DNA of 64,000 nt, taken from contig MCGE01000018.1 in assembly GCA_002105175.1 (NCBI GenBank), positions 310,001 through 374,000 of the forward strand, read 5' to 3'. The position numbers and the translations under genes are program-made. The stretch comes from Absidia repens. Its lineage: Eukaryota > Mucoromycota > Mucoromycetes > Mucorales > Cunninghamellaceae. Below are positions 1 through 11,279 of the stretch, piece after piece; within the stretch, counting starts at the first letter, position 1; each line of letters begins with the position of its first letter. The notes beneath the pieces are model-generated. The model did not search any database. It was not told the DNA's origin and saw only the letters and a program-made list of their open reading frames with translations.

Positions 1-85
1 TTCCCGCTCTACTATTCATATTAATCAACCTAGGCCGCACAGTCAATGTAGCCTCCTGGTAGACTGGACATAGGATATATAGCCA

Positions 86-117
<32 letters not shown>
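1..117 (+). repeat. 3' end of a dispersed repeat copy, cut by the window edge
   Basis: The first 110 bases match the stretch at about 10476-10582 nearly base for base, including TATTAATCAACCTAGG and ATAGCCAGCTC, followed by a long T-tract. At 10.5 kb the same text closes a repeat of about 1.3 kb, so this is the terminal fragment of another copy in plus orientation. No coding sequence is visible. Confidence 0.75.
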
Positions 118-680
118 GTATGCGAAGCCATCGATTCCCAAGGGACTGTCTATGAACACTTCAACAACCTTCTCATCCCACCCCCTGATACCAAATAGAC
201 CACTTTTTTTTTTTTGGAAGTGTGAATAATAGTTTGAAATATATATATATATAAAGGCAAGCATTATGGTTAACATTACTACTGTTTCTGGCCGACACCG
301 TAAAGCACATATAAAAAAAAGTTATTGGGCAATATATAAATGTAAGTTCAAGCAAGATATGATGTTACTTATCCCCTGCCAGAAAATAAAAAATCATGTC
401 ACAATCCGATCACTTTCTGTTCATTTCCCCATTATCAACATATCACCGCGTTTTTGACGATGGTGATCATAATGGATGGCTTCAATATATATATATATAT
501 ATAAGATAAAAGGATATTAAGCAAAAAAGACAAGTTTATTTGGCGTAAAAATAAAAATAGTAATAGTAATAATAATAATAACAATAACAATAATAATAAT
601 AATTATAATAGAGTACAAGATTTATAAATATGATGCTACTAATCACTAACTAACAACTACAGTGTCTACAGAAGGATAGA
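118..680. other. Intergenic, 3' flank of the first kelch gene
   Basis: No gene is supported here. It holds short (TA)n runs near 239-254 and 485-502 and an AAT-rich low-complexity stretch near 550-605. It lies downstream of a minus-strand gene, so its 3' UTR probably reaches into it. Confidence 0.6.
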
Positions 681-3091
681 TCAATCGTTACCAGACGGCT
701 TGACCCTAGTCATAGGTTCAAAATCATTGGACGCAGGGGCATGACCTTCGTCAGGCTTGATATTATTATAATTGGGTACGGGATCGGTCGAATACAATGC
801 ATGAGGAGGTGAGCCATTGTTGTCCTTTTCGGTGGCATCCGCACCATCCGCACCAGCGGCAGCACCAGTGGCGGCAGCAGCACCATTATTGCTGGCCACC
901 TCACTATATCGATTGCCATCTGACGAAGTGAATAAGGTGGGCGAGTCATCTGTATGGAAGCCTTGAGGTGGTTGGTAAAGATCAAAGTCATTTTGGTCGG
1001 ATTGATTCTTCTTCTTGCGACGGTAATAAATAAAGGCACCAGCAATGATCTATTACAACAATAGAAAAATAAAAAAAATTAAGTCGGTCAACCGCATCAT
1101 TTACCAGGATCTTGTCATTGTCATCAAGTCAGCTGTTTTTTTTTTTTTGTTTTTTTACTTACAGCAATACCAGCTACACCGCCAACCACACCACCAGCAA
1201 TGGCACCTGTATTGGTCTGATTATCATCATCATGATTCACAGGAGTGGTACTGGTTGTAGAACCCCATGTTGGCGACTTGGGATTAGTAACATCAAGAGC
1301 ATAAGTAGTGTTTCGGAAATTGCCTCCACCATCGAAGCCAAATGAGATGAGTATGGTGTCTTGATACTGAACCGCTACAATAATAAAATGAAAACGGAAA
1401 TTCGTGTCAGTTTAAAACAAAAAATACAACAATGGTTCTGTTGGGGGGTGTTATTTATTGTTACCAGTGTGGCCCATAAGAGCTCCAGGATCTCCAGGAG
1501 CGGAATCGAGTTTGACATATATGTGATTGTCCAGATCCCAAAGGTAAGCGTAGTCCAAAAGGGGTAAATCTAATTGGGAATCAACCAAGAACGAGAACAA
1601 AAAAGGAGGGGGGGGGTTAAGTGGAATGTGGAGAAGCGTAAATAAAATCCTACTTACCTTGTAATCTATCTGAGCCCGCACCACCATAAATCAGTACTGT
1701 TGATGAGCCATTTACTATTTTTCCAAGAAACAAACAAAAAAAAAACCAATATAAAAACAAGAGAGTAGATGAGCATCATAATAGAATAGAATAGAGTCGA
1801 TGTTTTCTTACTTAATGTAGCTGTATGAGACGTTCTATTTCTAGGAATGGTACCATTGCATAGGATCAGACCCCATTGATCTATGAAGAGTGGAAGAAAA
1901 AAAAAATGGGTAGATTGAGTATGGCGCTTGAGTAAGGCTGGGGAAAGGGTGGGGGGGGGAATTCATATCATTTGATACCATACCTGAAACCGTGTTATAG
2001 AAAGCAACTTCAGACATTGGCACAGGGCTTGATGCTGTTGCAGAAGTCGCAAAATAACCACCAATGAAATAGATTTGTGAATCACGAATAACAGCAGCAT
2101 GGCCATGACGGGTTGAGCCTGGGGAAGAAACACTATTGGCACGAGTCGTCCAGACTCCATTCTATACATAGATAACAACAAAAATAAATAAATAAAAATC
2201 AATCAATGGGAGATGATAATATAATCACGACTATTGTTTTGTCCAATATCAACTTACGAATCGTGTCAAGTCCAAAAACAGCATATTGGGCGGTGTAATA
2301 GCAGGAGTGTTATTCCTAATTCATAAAAAGGAGATCGTTAATGATTGTTAAGACAACTGCATCATGTTCACTTACAGAGTTCCACCATAAGCCCACACCG
2401 TATTAGCATCGGAAGAGACCATTGCACCGCTTGACCTAAGTAAAACGAAAAACGATTTGAGTTTCAATATAAAGTTGCCATAAGCGCCTTCTTCTGTGTG
2501 TACTTACATATAGAAAGGTGGATTAGTCACATGTGTCCAAGCATTCTTGGAACTGTCGTAGATAATAGCAGGAGAAAGCAACGTAGCATTGATAGGGGCC
2601 CCGCCCAAAATCATGTAGCGAGTGTCATCAAGTACAGTGATAGGGAAGTTGGCGCGCGGTTCTAAAGCAGGTGTTTGGTCGGCAGCAGGTTGTACGGGTG
2701 TCCAGTTAAGCGTTGGTTTCTTGACTGTCAGGTTCGCCGAAGACAGGTCAGCCTTGTAATGATCGGTCGAAGCATTCATAAAACCACCAGAGGAACCTAA
2801 GTAGCCTCCATAGCAATAAATGCTGTGTTCAAGTACAGTACATCCTAAAGGTACACACACGCACCAAGAAAAAAAACAAAGTTTTTAGAAAAGAAAGATG
2901 ATTAAAACATGACGGAGCCTGAAATGTTGATCTGTGGAAAAATTTAGTCTGATAATATATAATATATATATATATATATATTGAATACCTGGGAGAACTC
3001 TTGGTGCGATGATGGCTGATACTTGATGGAAAAACAGTGTTGAGCAAGCAATTAATAAGGGAGATAGTGAAACCATTAGTTTTATTGTCAT
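681..3091 (-). CDS. Kelch-repeat single-pass membrane protein (copy 1)
   Basis: Spliced minus-strand gene with about nine or more exons. Exon 1 (3091-2989) encodes a signal peptide, MTIKLMVSLSPLLIACSTLF, ending near HQVSA. Exon 2 starts at 2844. The ectodomain carries kelch-like Gly-Gly blades spread over successive exons (YGGYLGSSGG, MILGGAPI, YFIGG and similar, some read from exon frames). A Gly/Ala/Val-rich membrane segment (GGVVGGVAGIA then IIAGAFIYY) follows, then a basic RRKK stop-transfer signal and a Pro/Asp/Ser-rich cytoplasmic tail of about 80 residues ending KPSGND. Kelch blades usually form a beta-propeller that binds protein or glycan ligands. No galactose-oxidase catalytic residues can be assigned, so enzymatic activity is not claimed. 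The next gene is a tandem paralogue with the same plan. Exact exon borders in the middle are not all resolved. Confidence 0.85.
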
Positions 3092-3611
3092 CAGATCGAA
3101 TGAAATAGACGTTTCTAGTTATGATGCATCGATATAGAGAAGGAGAAGGGAAAGGGCGGGGGCAACAACAAAGAAGAAAGAAATGAAGAAAAGAAAAAGG
3201 AGAAAAGAGGAAGAGGAATTTTTGTCTGATGCATTACAAAACATTTATTTTATTTTTTTTAGCCTAAAAAAAAAAGAACACTATAAAAATGATTGTACTA
3301 GTGTAACGCTGAGCCTCTACACCATCACCCTTATTTCAATTAGCTTTGCAACAAAAGGTAAAAATAACCCATATCAAGGCTCCCTGACTCCTTCCTTTCT
3401 ACATTAAAATGATAGAGGGCAATAAAAAGCGCAATGGATAAACTAGTAATAAAATGACCTTTTATTATATATAAGAGTGACGAATAAATGGATATATAAA
3501 AATACAATGTAAACTACAGCAAAGAGTTGGAGGAGATCGCAGGGACGGAGGGAGGGGAGAGGAGTGGAATGACCTATGTTATCTAACAACTGGGTAACAA
3601 GTATGTGGTGA
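3092..3611. other. Intergenic spacer between tandem kelch genes
   Basis: About 520 bases with no supported gene. It must contain the promoter of copy 1 and the 3' end of copy 2. A TTTATT (AATAAA on the minus strand) near 3463 could be the polyadenylation signal of copy 2. Purine-rich low-complexity sequence lies at 3170-3220. Confidence 0.55.
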
Positions 3612-4693
3612 TCATTCGGAGCTTGATGGTTTGGTTCTTGGTAATTCAGAGTTTGTTTCCTCTTCGTGAGGCTTTGTAACGGGATAGGAAGGTACAGGAT
3701 CATTGCTTTGGTCAACAGAATGGTCATGATCGGGTTCTTTTTTTGTGGGATAGGCTGTATTTTCTGCAAACATAGTAGGTGGAACATCGAGTTGGAAATC
3801 TTGTGGTGGAGTGATGTAGTCGACGTTGCTGTTTTCTCGTTGTCGTCGTTTTCTATACCACAGAAATATTCCTGCGCCAACAATCTGGTTGAAAAAAAAA
3901 AATGAAGATTTTAAATATATATACCAATGTGCTACGTTTCCTTATTTTTTTTTTTTTTTTTTTTTGGCTCTTACTGCTACAAAAGCTACGCAACCGATTA
4001 CGATACCAACAATAGCGCCAGTTGCTAACCCTTGGGAGTCACTGTTATCAGGTATGGTTGTTGCATCAGGATCGCTAGGAGGTGGTGTTTCGCCGGCCCA
4101 CACCGGATGCTCTGGATTCGAGATATCAAGGGCATGTACATCATTCAAAATATTGCCACCACCATCATAACCCATAAGAATAAGCAGTCTATTTTTATAA
4201 GCGACGGCTACAAAATGCATAGATTTCAAAATAGAGATAAGTTTGTGTGGTTAGTATTCTTGATTAAAAAACAGGAAACGCCGTTATTTCAGAACTGTAC
4301 CTGAATGACCAATACGACCTCCAGCGCCTCCGTTTTTTGTGAGATTGATAGCAGTATACTGATGCTTGTTTGCATCATAAATATAACAGTAGTCAGATAG
4401 CGGCAACGCTTCATAAAATGAAATAAAAAGGTAAGATGAGTATCAATATGACTAACAAATGGCTTATATCATTTTACCTTGTAACTTAGCCGTAGCAGTT
4501 CCACCATAAAGCAATACTTGCGAAGAATTGGGAACTATAAACAAATGCCAAGTGTGGAAAGAAAGGTGTTGGTATACAGTTATATCAGTTTAATAAATCT
4601 GACGTAAAATTAGACTTACGCAAGGTGGCGGTAAGATATTTTCTGGGAGTAGGAATGTCGCCATTGGTTGGAACGTTACCCCATTGATCTATT

Positions 4694-4730
<37 letters not shown>

Positions 4731-5805
4731 TCAGATTCGTTGATTCTTCAGCTGAAGAGCATACATTTTTACCTGATTGAGTGTTATACCAAGTAAGTGA
4801 ATTGAAGGTTACAACATTTGGCTTGAGATTTTGTTCAGGAAGGTTCAAAAATCCACCAAAAAAGTAAATAACGTTGTTACGCATAGCTTGGGCGTGACCA
4901 TACCGACTGATAGGAGGACCGTTTCTACTCATCGGTAACACATTCCACACAGGAGTCTATATTTTTTTTTAGTGCGAAATAAAAAAGTCAGAAATCAGAA
5001 AATTGTCGAAAATATGAATACTTACACCGCTCGATATATCCATTTTCAGTATGTTGTTTGGAGCAGCATTTGAAGTGCCGTTGCTATTTGAGATAAAGTA
5101 ATAAAAAAAGGAGTTAAGCATTTTCCATTCAAATATACGGAAGAATGATAATCATCACTTTACAGTTTTCCACCATAAGCCCAAACAGTGTTGGCATCGC
5201 TAGCAACCATGGCACCTTCTGACCTAAATAAATGAATAAAAGTTGGATATATGTAAATACAAAAATACTATTATTCAGTAGATATATCTTCAATATTAGA
5301 TTACATGTCAAAAGGAGGGGGAGGAGCAAGGCCAGTCCAAGAATTCGACGTTTTGTCATAGATAACAGCAGTTGCGTTGAGGGGAGTGGCACCATGTCTA
5401 CCACCCAATATCATATATCTGTTATTGTCTAGTGCAGCAATTTGTAAATTTGATCTTGGTTCTAATGGAGGAGAATTGCTTGAAGGTTCTTGTGAGGTCC
5501 ATTCACTGGCAACACGGGCTTTGGTGAGATCAGCTTGCTTAAGATCAAGCGTATAATGGTCATTGGTGACATTGGTGAATACTCCACCCGAAGCTGAGCT
5601 GTATCCACCATAACAAAAAACTTGGTCTTCGAGCACCGTACATGCTAAAAGGAAAAGAAAAGGGTACGAAAGCGGAGTTTTAACAGGGGTTGGCTGAAGG
5701 ATTAGAATTATTGTACACTCTGGTCTTACCTTGAAGCACTCGGCCCGAAATCGCAAGAATTGACTGGATATGTATAAAGGAATAGAGAAAAAATAAAAGA
5801 AACAT
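3612..5805 (-). CDS. Kelch-repeat single-pass membrane protein (copy 2)
   Basis: Spliced paralogue of the upstream-numbered neighbour, on the same strand. The start at 5805 gives a hydrophobic signal peptide, MFLLFFLYSFIHIQSILA. Exon 1 ends at 5730 (donor GTAAGA), and exon 2 starts at 5644. Kelch blades are recognisable (CYGGYSSASGG, MILGGRHG, YFFGGF, LMGYDGGG). The membrane segment is AIVGIVIGCVAFVAV, continuing across an intron into IVGAGIFLWYRKRRQ, with the basic residues on the cytoplasmic side. The tail of about 75 residues is rich in Pro, Asp, Glu and Ser and ends KPSSSE followed by TGA. Exon order, blade order and the NATxVIYD-type segment match copy 1, so this is a tandem duplication. 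The role is inferred to be a surface ligand-binding receptor or adhesin-like protein. No catalytic function can be assigned. Confidence 0.85.
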
Positions 5806-5964
5806 GGTTTATACCTTCTATTGAATTTTCAAAAAAAAAAAAGAAAGAAAAAGAAAAAACAATAAAGAAGAGAAAGAAAAAAAAAGGTAAACTACTCGTT
5901 TATTTTAAAGAAAAATGAAAGAGGAACAACGGGAATCATTCGTTTGTTTTTTTTCTTTCTTTAT
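5806..5964. promoter_or_regulatory. Upstream region of kelch copy 2
   Basis: This short region is dominated by A-rich and AG-rich runs immediately upstream of the copy 2 start, then enters the dispersed repeat at about 5965. No discrete promoter element can be named. Confidence 0.35.
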
Positions 5965-6320
5965 TTTACGGCTAAATTCGGTGTAACTGCTAAGATTGGG
6001 CTTAGTGCAAAATAAACTTTCAAATGCAAACTTAACTTGTACAGCAATTTTTTTTTTCTGTGCAATCCACACTTTGAGTACCACATTCATGTCAAATAAA
6101 GTAGTGCTTCTAAAAACAACTCCTCACCCTTTCCTCAGCTCATCAGGACTCAGGGTAATAGCTGTTATTCTTAATCATCATTTTTATTTGTCCCACTATC
6201 ATACGTCTGGAACATTCGTAATGTATCATCATGACCTGGTTCCCAGAGTTAATACACTATAAGTGTTGAGCTCTCCCCTGAATTTGTATATACAGAATAA
6301 TTAAAATGCCGACCGCCACC
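5965..6320 (+). repeat. Left member of a pair of ~375-bp direct repeats
   Basis: It aligns with about 10583-10955 throughout. Shared stretches include TGCAATCCACACTTTGAGTA, TTTTTATTTGTCCCAC, CATCATGACCTGGTT and AATTAAAATGCCGACC. The two copies have diverged by substitutions and small indels, and both contain a CAAATAAAGT motif. They bracket the KDZ transposase relic and the long dispersed repeat, about 4.6 kb apart in the same orientation. No conserved open reading frame is seen. Confidence 0.8.
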
Positions 6321-6543
6321 CCACCTCACACACAGTATTACGGTCCTCTTAGGACATATTTGCCCTCAATCTTTTTTTGACCGAAGAGGCCAAAATTGCT
6401 TGCAAGCAAATGCATGCAAGTTGAATCCACTTTCAGTAAAATTACGCGAAACCAAATTGCCCATTCAGCGTTACAATTTTTTTTTATTACCCCTTTACCT
6501 TTCTTATTCTATTTTTTTGTTTCCATTCTATTTTTATTTTAAC

Positions 6544-8640
6544 ATGATCAACCCTGGTATGAAGCGTTTCAATACTATACGTAAACGACTTGATCCTCCT
6601 AGACGGAATGGTCCACCTAAGAAGAGAAGAAAAGATCCTCGTTGTGTCAACTCTTCCGATCGACGTATAACAGTACGCATCAGGCCTACACCACCTTCTT
6701 TTGACTCTGCCGCTGCACGTGGATCGGATCGGGCTGTTACTTTTGAATTTATTGACGTCGCGGATGATGTATTGGATTTTGGATCTGATCCTTATGACGA
6801 CGAGGATGACAATGACAATGAACTGGTCGAACGTGTGGGCCATCTCTTTGAAGGTGACATCCGAGTTCGAAGAAGATCTTGGACGAACGCTGGTCGTCTG
6901 CTCTTCCCGGGTTTGTTCATGCGTACATTACTTCCTGTGCCAACAAGACGCCTGACCCCGAAAACAACACCCATGGTGCCTGATCCTAGGTTGTTGCCCG
7001 AGGATGCCCACCCCCCTGATTGATGCCTCGGCTGCGGATCATTGTATTCGTGGCAATCATGAAACCAAGGTGATTGGATGCTATTATATCACCGGTAAGT
7101 AAATATAGCTAATGTGTGAATATTTGAAACTATCACCAATGCCGATTTCCTTTGTATTGTTTTTTCTTTAGGCTTCTTCCAGCGCAAGCTTTCCTTCCGC
7201 CTTACTTGTGATGGGCCAGGTCAACTGTAGGCTTTGATGAAACGACGTCAACTATTAGCAGCAACACTATCATATCCACGGAAGTCTTCCATGTCGAACT
7301 TCTGGCGTATTCTGCGGTTTTAGAAATATAGTCTTTTGCCCTCTGGATGGTTTTTTCAAAGTGTTGAAGTCAAATGAATGATGGAAAGGCAAGTAAAAAA
7401 AAAACCATATTGGTATCATTCACATGTGCTCACCAACCATTGTTATAATTAATAGGGACTACCTGCGTCTTTTGCTCTTAATCATTATTGATATACAAGA
7501 ACGATGGTCGAAGTTGAAAAGCATTTGGATGTCAGTGATGGTACCTGTTTGGCGTGTGACCCTAATTCACGAATGTTTTGCATGGATGGCAACTTTAGCT
7601 TAAGGCGTCAGAATAGAGACTCTCATGAATTCGTGGAAGCGGATAATGATTTCTTTATTTCCTGCGATGAAAACGATGATGAATCTGCTGAATACGTAGA
7701 CAGTGGCAGTGGTCAGCAACGATGCAGGTAAAATACAACAACAACAAAAAAGCCGATTTTTACAAGCTGAAACAAGTCATTGAACTTCATTAGTGTACTG
7801 CCGAAGGGCCCGATGGAAATCCCGGTTGCTCAGCATTTTACAATGCATCGGGTCTCTTTGATTCGGCATGTGCTAGGGGTGGAATTCCTGAATCCTTTGC
7901 TGACATGTTCACTGTTGGTGAAAGGTAAAAAAAAAAAAAAAAAAAAAAAACAATAGCCATCAAACCAGTTGATAGGTTTTCTCAATTTATTATTTTTTGC
8001 ATAGATTTCGGTATCCAATGGCATTAGTTGCCAAAAATGATTTTGTCAATGGTCCACGTTTCACTTTAATATATGACATTGGGTGTAAGCTCACGAAAAG
8101 GATAGAAGTAAATAATAACATAGTTGCAATAGGCGTTTCGGAGCGATTGACTATTATTATTTTGGTAGCAAAAATACGGTGATACAGTTAATGTCAGACT
8201 AGCCGTGGGTATTTTCCACTCGTATAGACATGATCTTGATTGCCAGATGTCAATTAGCCCGAGGTACCTGGGTGGTTTTAGCTTCACCGACGGCGAATGG
8301 ATTTTTGTATTAGATACTAACATTGGTAGATGGTTGGTTTTTCTATGCATGCTAGCCTCACTTGTTCATATACGTTATGGCCATTTATACAATTATTGTG
8401 ATACTGCTTTATGAACTCCCTTGAAAACCTTGTTGCGGAATGGAGGTAATAAAAAATATGAAGGTATATGGATAACGTATGCGGGAAAGCTTTGACTGAT
8501 CTACCTTTCTTTTTTTTGTTCTCATTTTAAATTATCGCAGAAAATTACACATTACATTTCCAAATAGACATCGATCAATTCACGAACCAAATTTTGGACA
8601 GCTGCATTGTGTATTACAAGTATCGTGGGGTAAGTTGAGA
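6544..8640 (+). pseudogene. KDZ-superfamily transposase, degraded
   Basis: Pieces of a KDZ (Kyakuja-Dileera-Zisupton) transposase occur in order on the plus strand but in changing frames. The N-terminal basic/acidic part starts with MINPGMKRF at 6544. A CxC-like piece follows (ETKVIGCYYITG, a possible intron 7095-7171, then GFFQRKLSFRL). Next comes RRQLLAATLSYPRKSSMSNF near 7240-7300. The catalytic-core piece CMDGNFSLRR is near 7580, and GLFDSACARGGIPESFADMF then RYPMALVAKNDF then FTLIYDIGC lie near 7855-8090. VGIFHSYRHDLDCQ and PRYLGGFSFTDGE are near 8200-8300. Asp in DGN and Glu in TDGE correspond to conserved acidic residues of the family. In-frame stops and frameshifts separate the pieces, for example at 7021 and 7229, and the C-terminal helical part is missing or unrecognisable. 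Clear introns cannot repair it, so it is called a pseudogene. Confidence 0.82.
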
Positions 8641-9221
8641 AAAGAATAATAATGAACAATACATAGAGATAAAGGTTTTGCTGATCTAGCCTTCTTGTGC
8701 TCTACCATCATCTTGTGATATTTTGAAAAGTGAGTGTAGGGTTTATAGGGTTTATGAACGGATATTGTTCAAATCAGGGATTGCTCGATGGAGTCTATCT
8801 GGCGATGTAAGTTTATGAAATAAAGCTGCAAAAAGAAAATGAACAATATGTGCGTGTACGTTCATCGTTGATTCACCTTCTATTTTTGTATTGATTCTTT
8901 ATTTTGTATTATAACATTCAGTTTATTTTAGTATTGATTGTTATTTTTATTATACTGCATCATTTAGCTTATTCTGGTTTTTATTATGTTGTCTATTTTT
9001 AATGAATAAACATTTCTAAACACTACAATGACTCGACTACTACGATAGATTGAAAATATAGACTAATTGGGACTGATCGGGAAGAGGGAAAAAAAAGAGG
9101 GGATGACTTCTGTGTAATTTGAATGCACGAACATATACTTGGATTTGGATTTTGAATTGGTCCTCGGTCAATTCAGCAAGTTTTGGCAGAGGGGAGAATT
9201 CATATCCACAAAAAACATTTT
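8641..9221. other. Spacer after the KDZ relic
   Basis: This is AT-rich sequence with no supported gene. It may hold the eroded 3' part of the transposon, but I see no recognisable protein fragments or clear terminal inverted repeat. Confidence 0.5.
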
Positions 9222-9254
9222 AACTCCCGCGATGTCTTTTTTTTACTCTTTTCA

Positions 9255-9290
<36 letters not shown>

Positions 9291-10582
9291 CTTCACCATT
9301 CAACTTCTTTGAGATCATGTTGATTATAGATTATTGTCAGGATTAGTTTAGAAGGGTTTTCAGCTCAGGGATTACAACTTGCATGGGGAACCCTTTCATT
9401 TTGGAGCTAGGATTTAGAACCACCATTAGTTTGGCTTTTTAGAGTCTTCATTAGCTTAGTTTAGTGTTAGTTTGTCCATAGTTTATACCTATATATGAAT
9501 AAAATGTCTCTTTTTACATCCTCTAATGAATTATGTCCCATTAGTTTCTCTCATGTCTTGAGCAATAGATCCTTTTTTTTCCATTACCATTGCTGCTCTT
9601 CAACAAATGGTTTCCCGTTTGTCATTCTCATGCTTTGTACTGTACAGTGCCCTAACAAAGAAAATGCACACTTTTTGAGATACCGCTTGGAAGTAACCAG
9701 AACCGTAAAAATGAAAAGCCATATTGCTCCTACTTCTACGCTAGCTTTATGGTAGGCGATTGCATGTGCTTTTTGTATAGTTGTTAAAGCCATTGTTTGA
9801 GTAAAAAAGAAAATACCGTATACGCGTAGAAATAGGAGCAATATGGCTTTTTATTTTTACGGTTCTGGTTACTTCCAAGCGGTATCTCAAAAAGTGTGCA
9901 TTTTCTTTGTTAGGGCACTGTACAGTACAGTACAGTACAGTACTGCATATTATATTAGCCCCTATTTTACATTTGGATTTTTTGGATTAGCCTTGACTAT
10001 TCTGTAGATCTCACCTCCGCCTCCCTCATGCTTCGCGCAATAGATCCTTTACAATGAACCATTCGTTTTTAGTTTTAGTGTTTACTAATATGCTCAAATA
10101 AACCATGTCTGTCATTAATTATCCATCTGATAATGAACACTATCGCTATAATAAATGTGATAAACGTGTCCTATCAAACATGATCTTTCTGGTTCGTTAA
10201 GAATAACTAGTCTCCCTCCCCTCCCATCCCCCATTCATAGTTGGTAGACATGCATAACTTACAATAAAGATCGTTATATGCCTGTTCAACCTATCATGTA
10301 AATGAAAGTAGGTCTTACTGTGCGTGTCACCGCTACTATAGAACATTAAACACAGCTTATTAGCCTATCTACGACTATTTTCTCCCTTTTCCCCCACCTT
10401 CCTCCCTGTTTTCCTAGAGAGGTCTAGTGATCGATTGATAGTTTTAGCTCAGTTTATATGAATCTATCTTTATTCTCGCTCTACTATTCATATTAATCAA
10501 CCTAGGTCGCACAGTCAATGTAGCCTCCCCTAGATTGGACATAGGATATATAGCCAGCTCTTTTTTTTTTTTTTTTTTTTTG
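9222..10582 (+). repeat. Dispersed non-coding repeat, copy A (fullest copy)
   Basis: It begins with a CCCGCG block near 9225 and a long T-tract near 9263-9288. A conserved core follows at 9291-9520 (CTTCACCATTCAACTTCTTT, then GGGATTACAACTTGCATGGG, then TGAATAAAATGTCTC). A tail of about 1 kb contains several more AATAAA-like words and ends in ATATAGCCAGCTC plus T-tract. Cores with the same order are at about 22040, 37049 and 60639 on the plus strand and 14715-14942 on the minus strand. No shared ORF was seen. The copy is interrupted by a foldback element at 9645-9920. Confidence 0.8.
9645..9920. mobile_element. 276-bp foldback MITE, Tc1/mariner-like ends
   Basis: Two inverted arms of about 100 bases (9645-9741 and 9821-9920) are almost perfectly complementary. 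Both begin CAGTGCCCTAACAAAGAAAA when read inward. The element is flanked by TA on both sides (9643-9644 and 9921-9922), which fits TA target-site duplication by Tc1/mariner-type transposases, whose ends often start CAGT. The internal 80 bases do not code for a transposase, so it is a non-autonomous element. It sits inside dispersed repeat copy A and is therefore younger than that copy. Confidence 0.82.
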
Positions 10583-10955
10583 ATGGCTGCATTCGGTACA
10601 ACTGCTAACAGTGGGGTTAGTGCTATATAAGCTTTCAAATGCGAACATATCTTCTACAGCACTCTTTTGTTTTTTCTGTGCAATCCACACTTTGAGTACC
10701 GCAGTGCTGTCAAATAAAGTGTGCCTAAAAAAACAACTCCTCATCCTTCTCTCAGCTCATCAGGCCCCAAGCTATTAGTTGTTATTCTTAATAATCATTT
10801 TTATTTGTCCCACCATTACGCGTCTGGGACATTAAGATGTCTCATCATGACCTGGTTTCCAGGAATGAAACAAAAAAGCTAATATACTGTAGGTGTAGAG
10901 TTCACACCCCCTGAATCTACATATACAAAATAATTAAAATGCCGACCCTCACCCA
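10583..10955 (+). repeat. Right member of the ~375-bp direct repeat pair
   Basis: This is the second copy of the repeat at 5965-6320, again preceded by a T-tract and ending AATTAAAATGCCGACC. See the left member for shared words. It directly abuts the end of dispersed repeat copy A, while the left member does not, so it is a separate repeat unit. Confidence 0.8.
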
Positions 10956-11279
10956 GTCTTTTTTTTCTTTCTTTCTTTGATATTATAATGTTTTATTTAT
11001 CATCAAGATAAGGCATGACTTACTTCTTGTTATACAGTAAGAAACAAGAAAGTAATGGGTTATGAATATTCAGGGGATATATATGTGGTAAGTAAAAAAA
11101 AAAAAAAAATAAGGGAAAGGAGGGAATGGGTGGGTGGGTAAAGAAGCAGAGATTAGGGAAAATAATTAAATAAATAAAATCTATTGAACACGATGGAAAA
11201 TGAAAATGGCACACACAAGAAAAAAGAAAAAAAAGAAGGGATGGGGGGAGGAGAAGGGAGAAAAGAATTAACTGATCTT
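10956..11279. other. 3' flank of the Kre9-domain gene
   Basis: This has AT-rich and A-rich low-complexity sequence with no supported gene. TTTATT words near 10993 and several ATAAATAAA-like words near 11170 could supply the polyadenylation signal of the minus-strand gene that ends at 11280. Confidence 0.5.

Noticed and set aside
9584..9841. 85-codon minus-strand frame inside the MITE
   Set aside because: It spans the foldback arm. No transposase motifs, and the content is an artefact of the inverted repeat.
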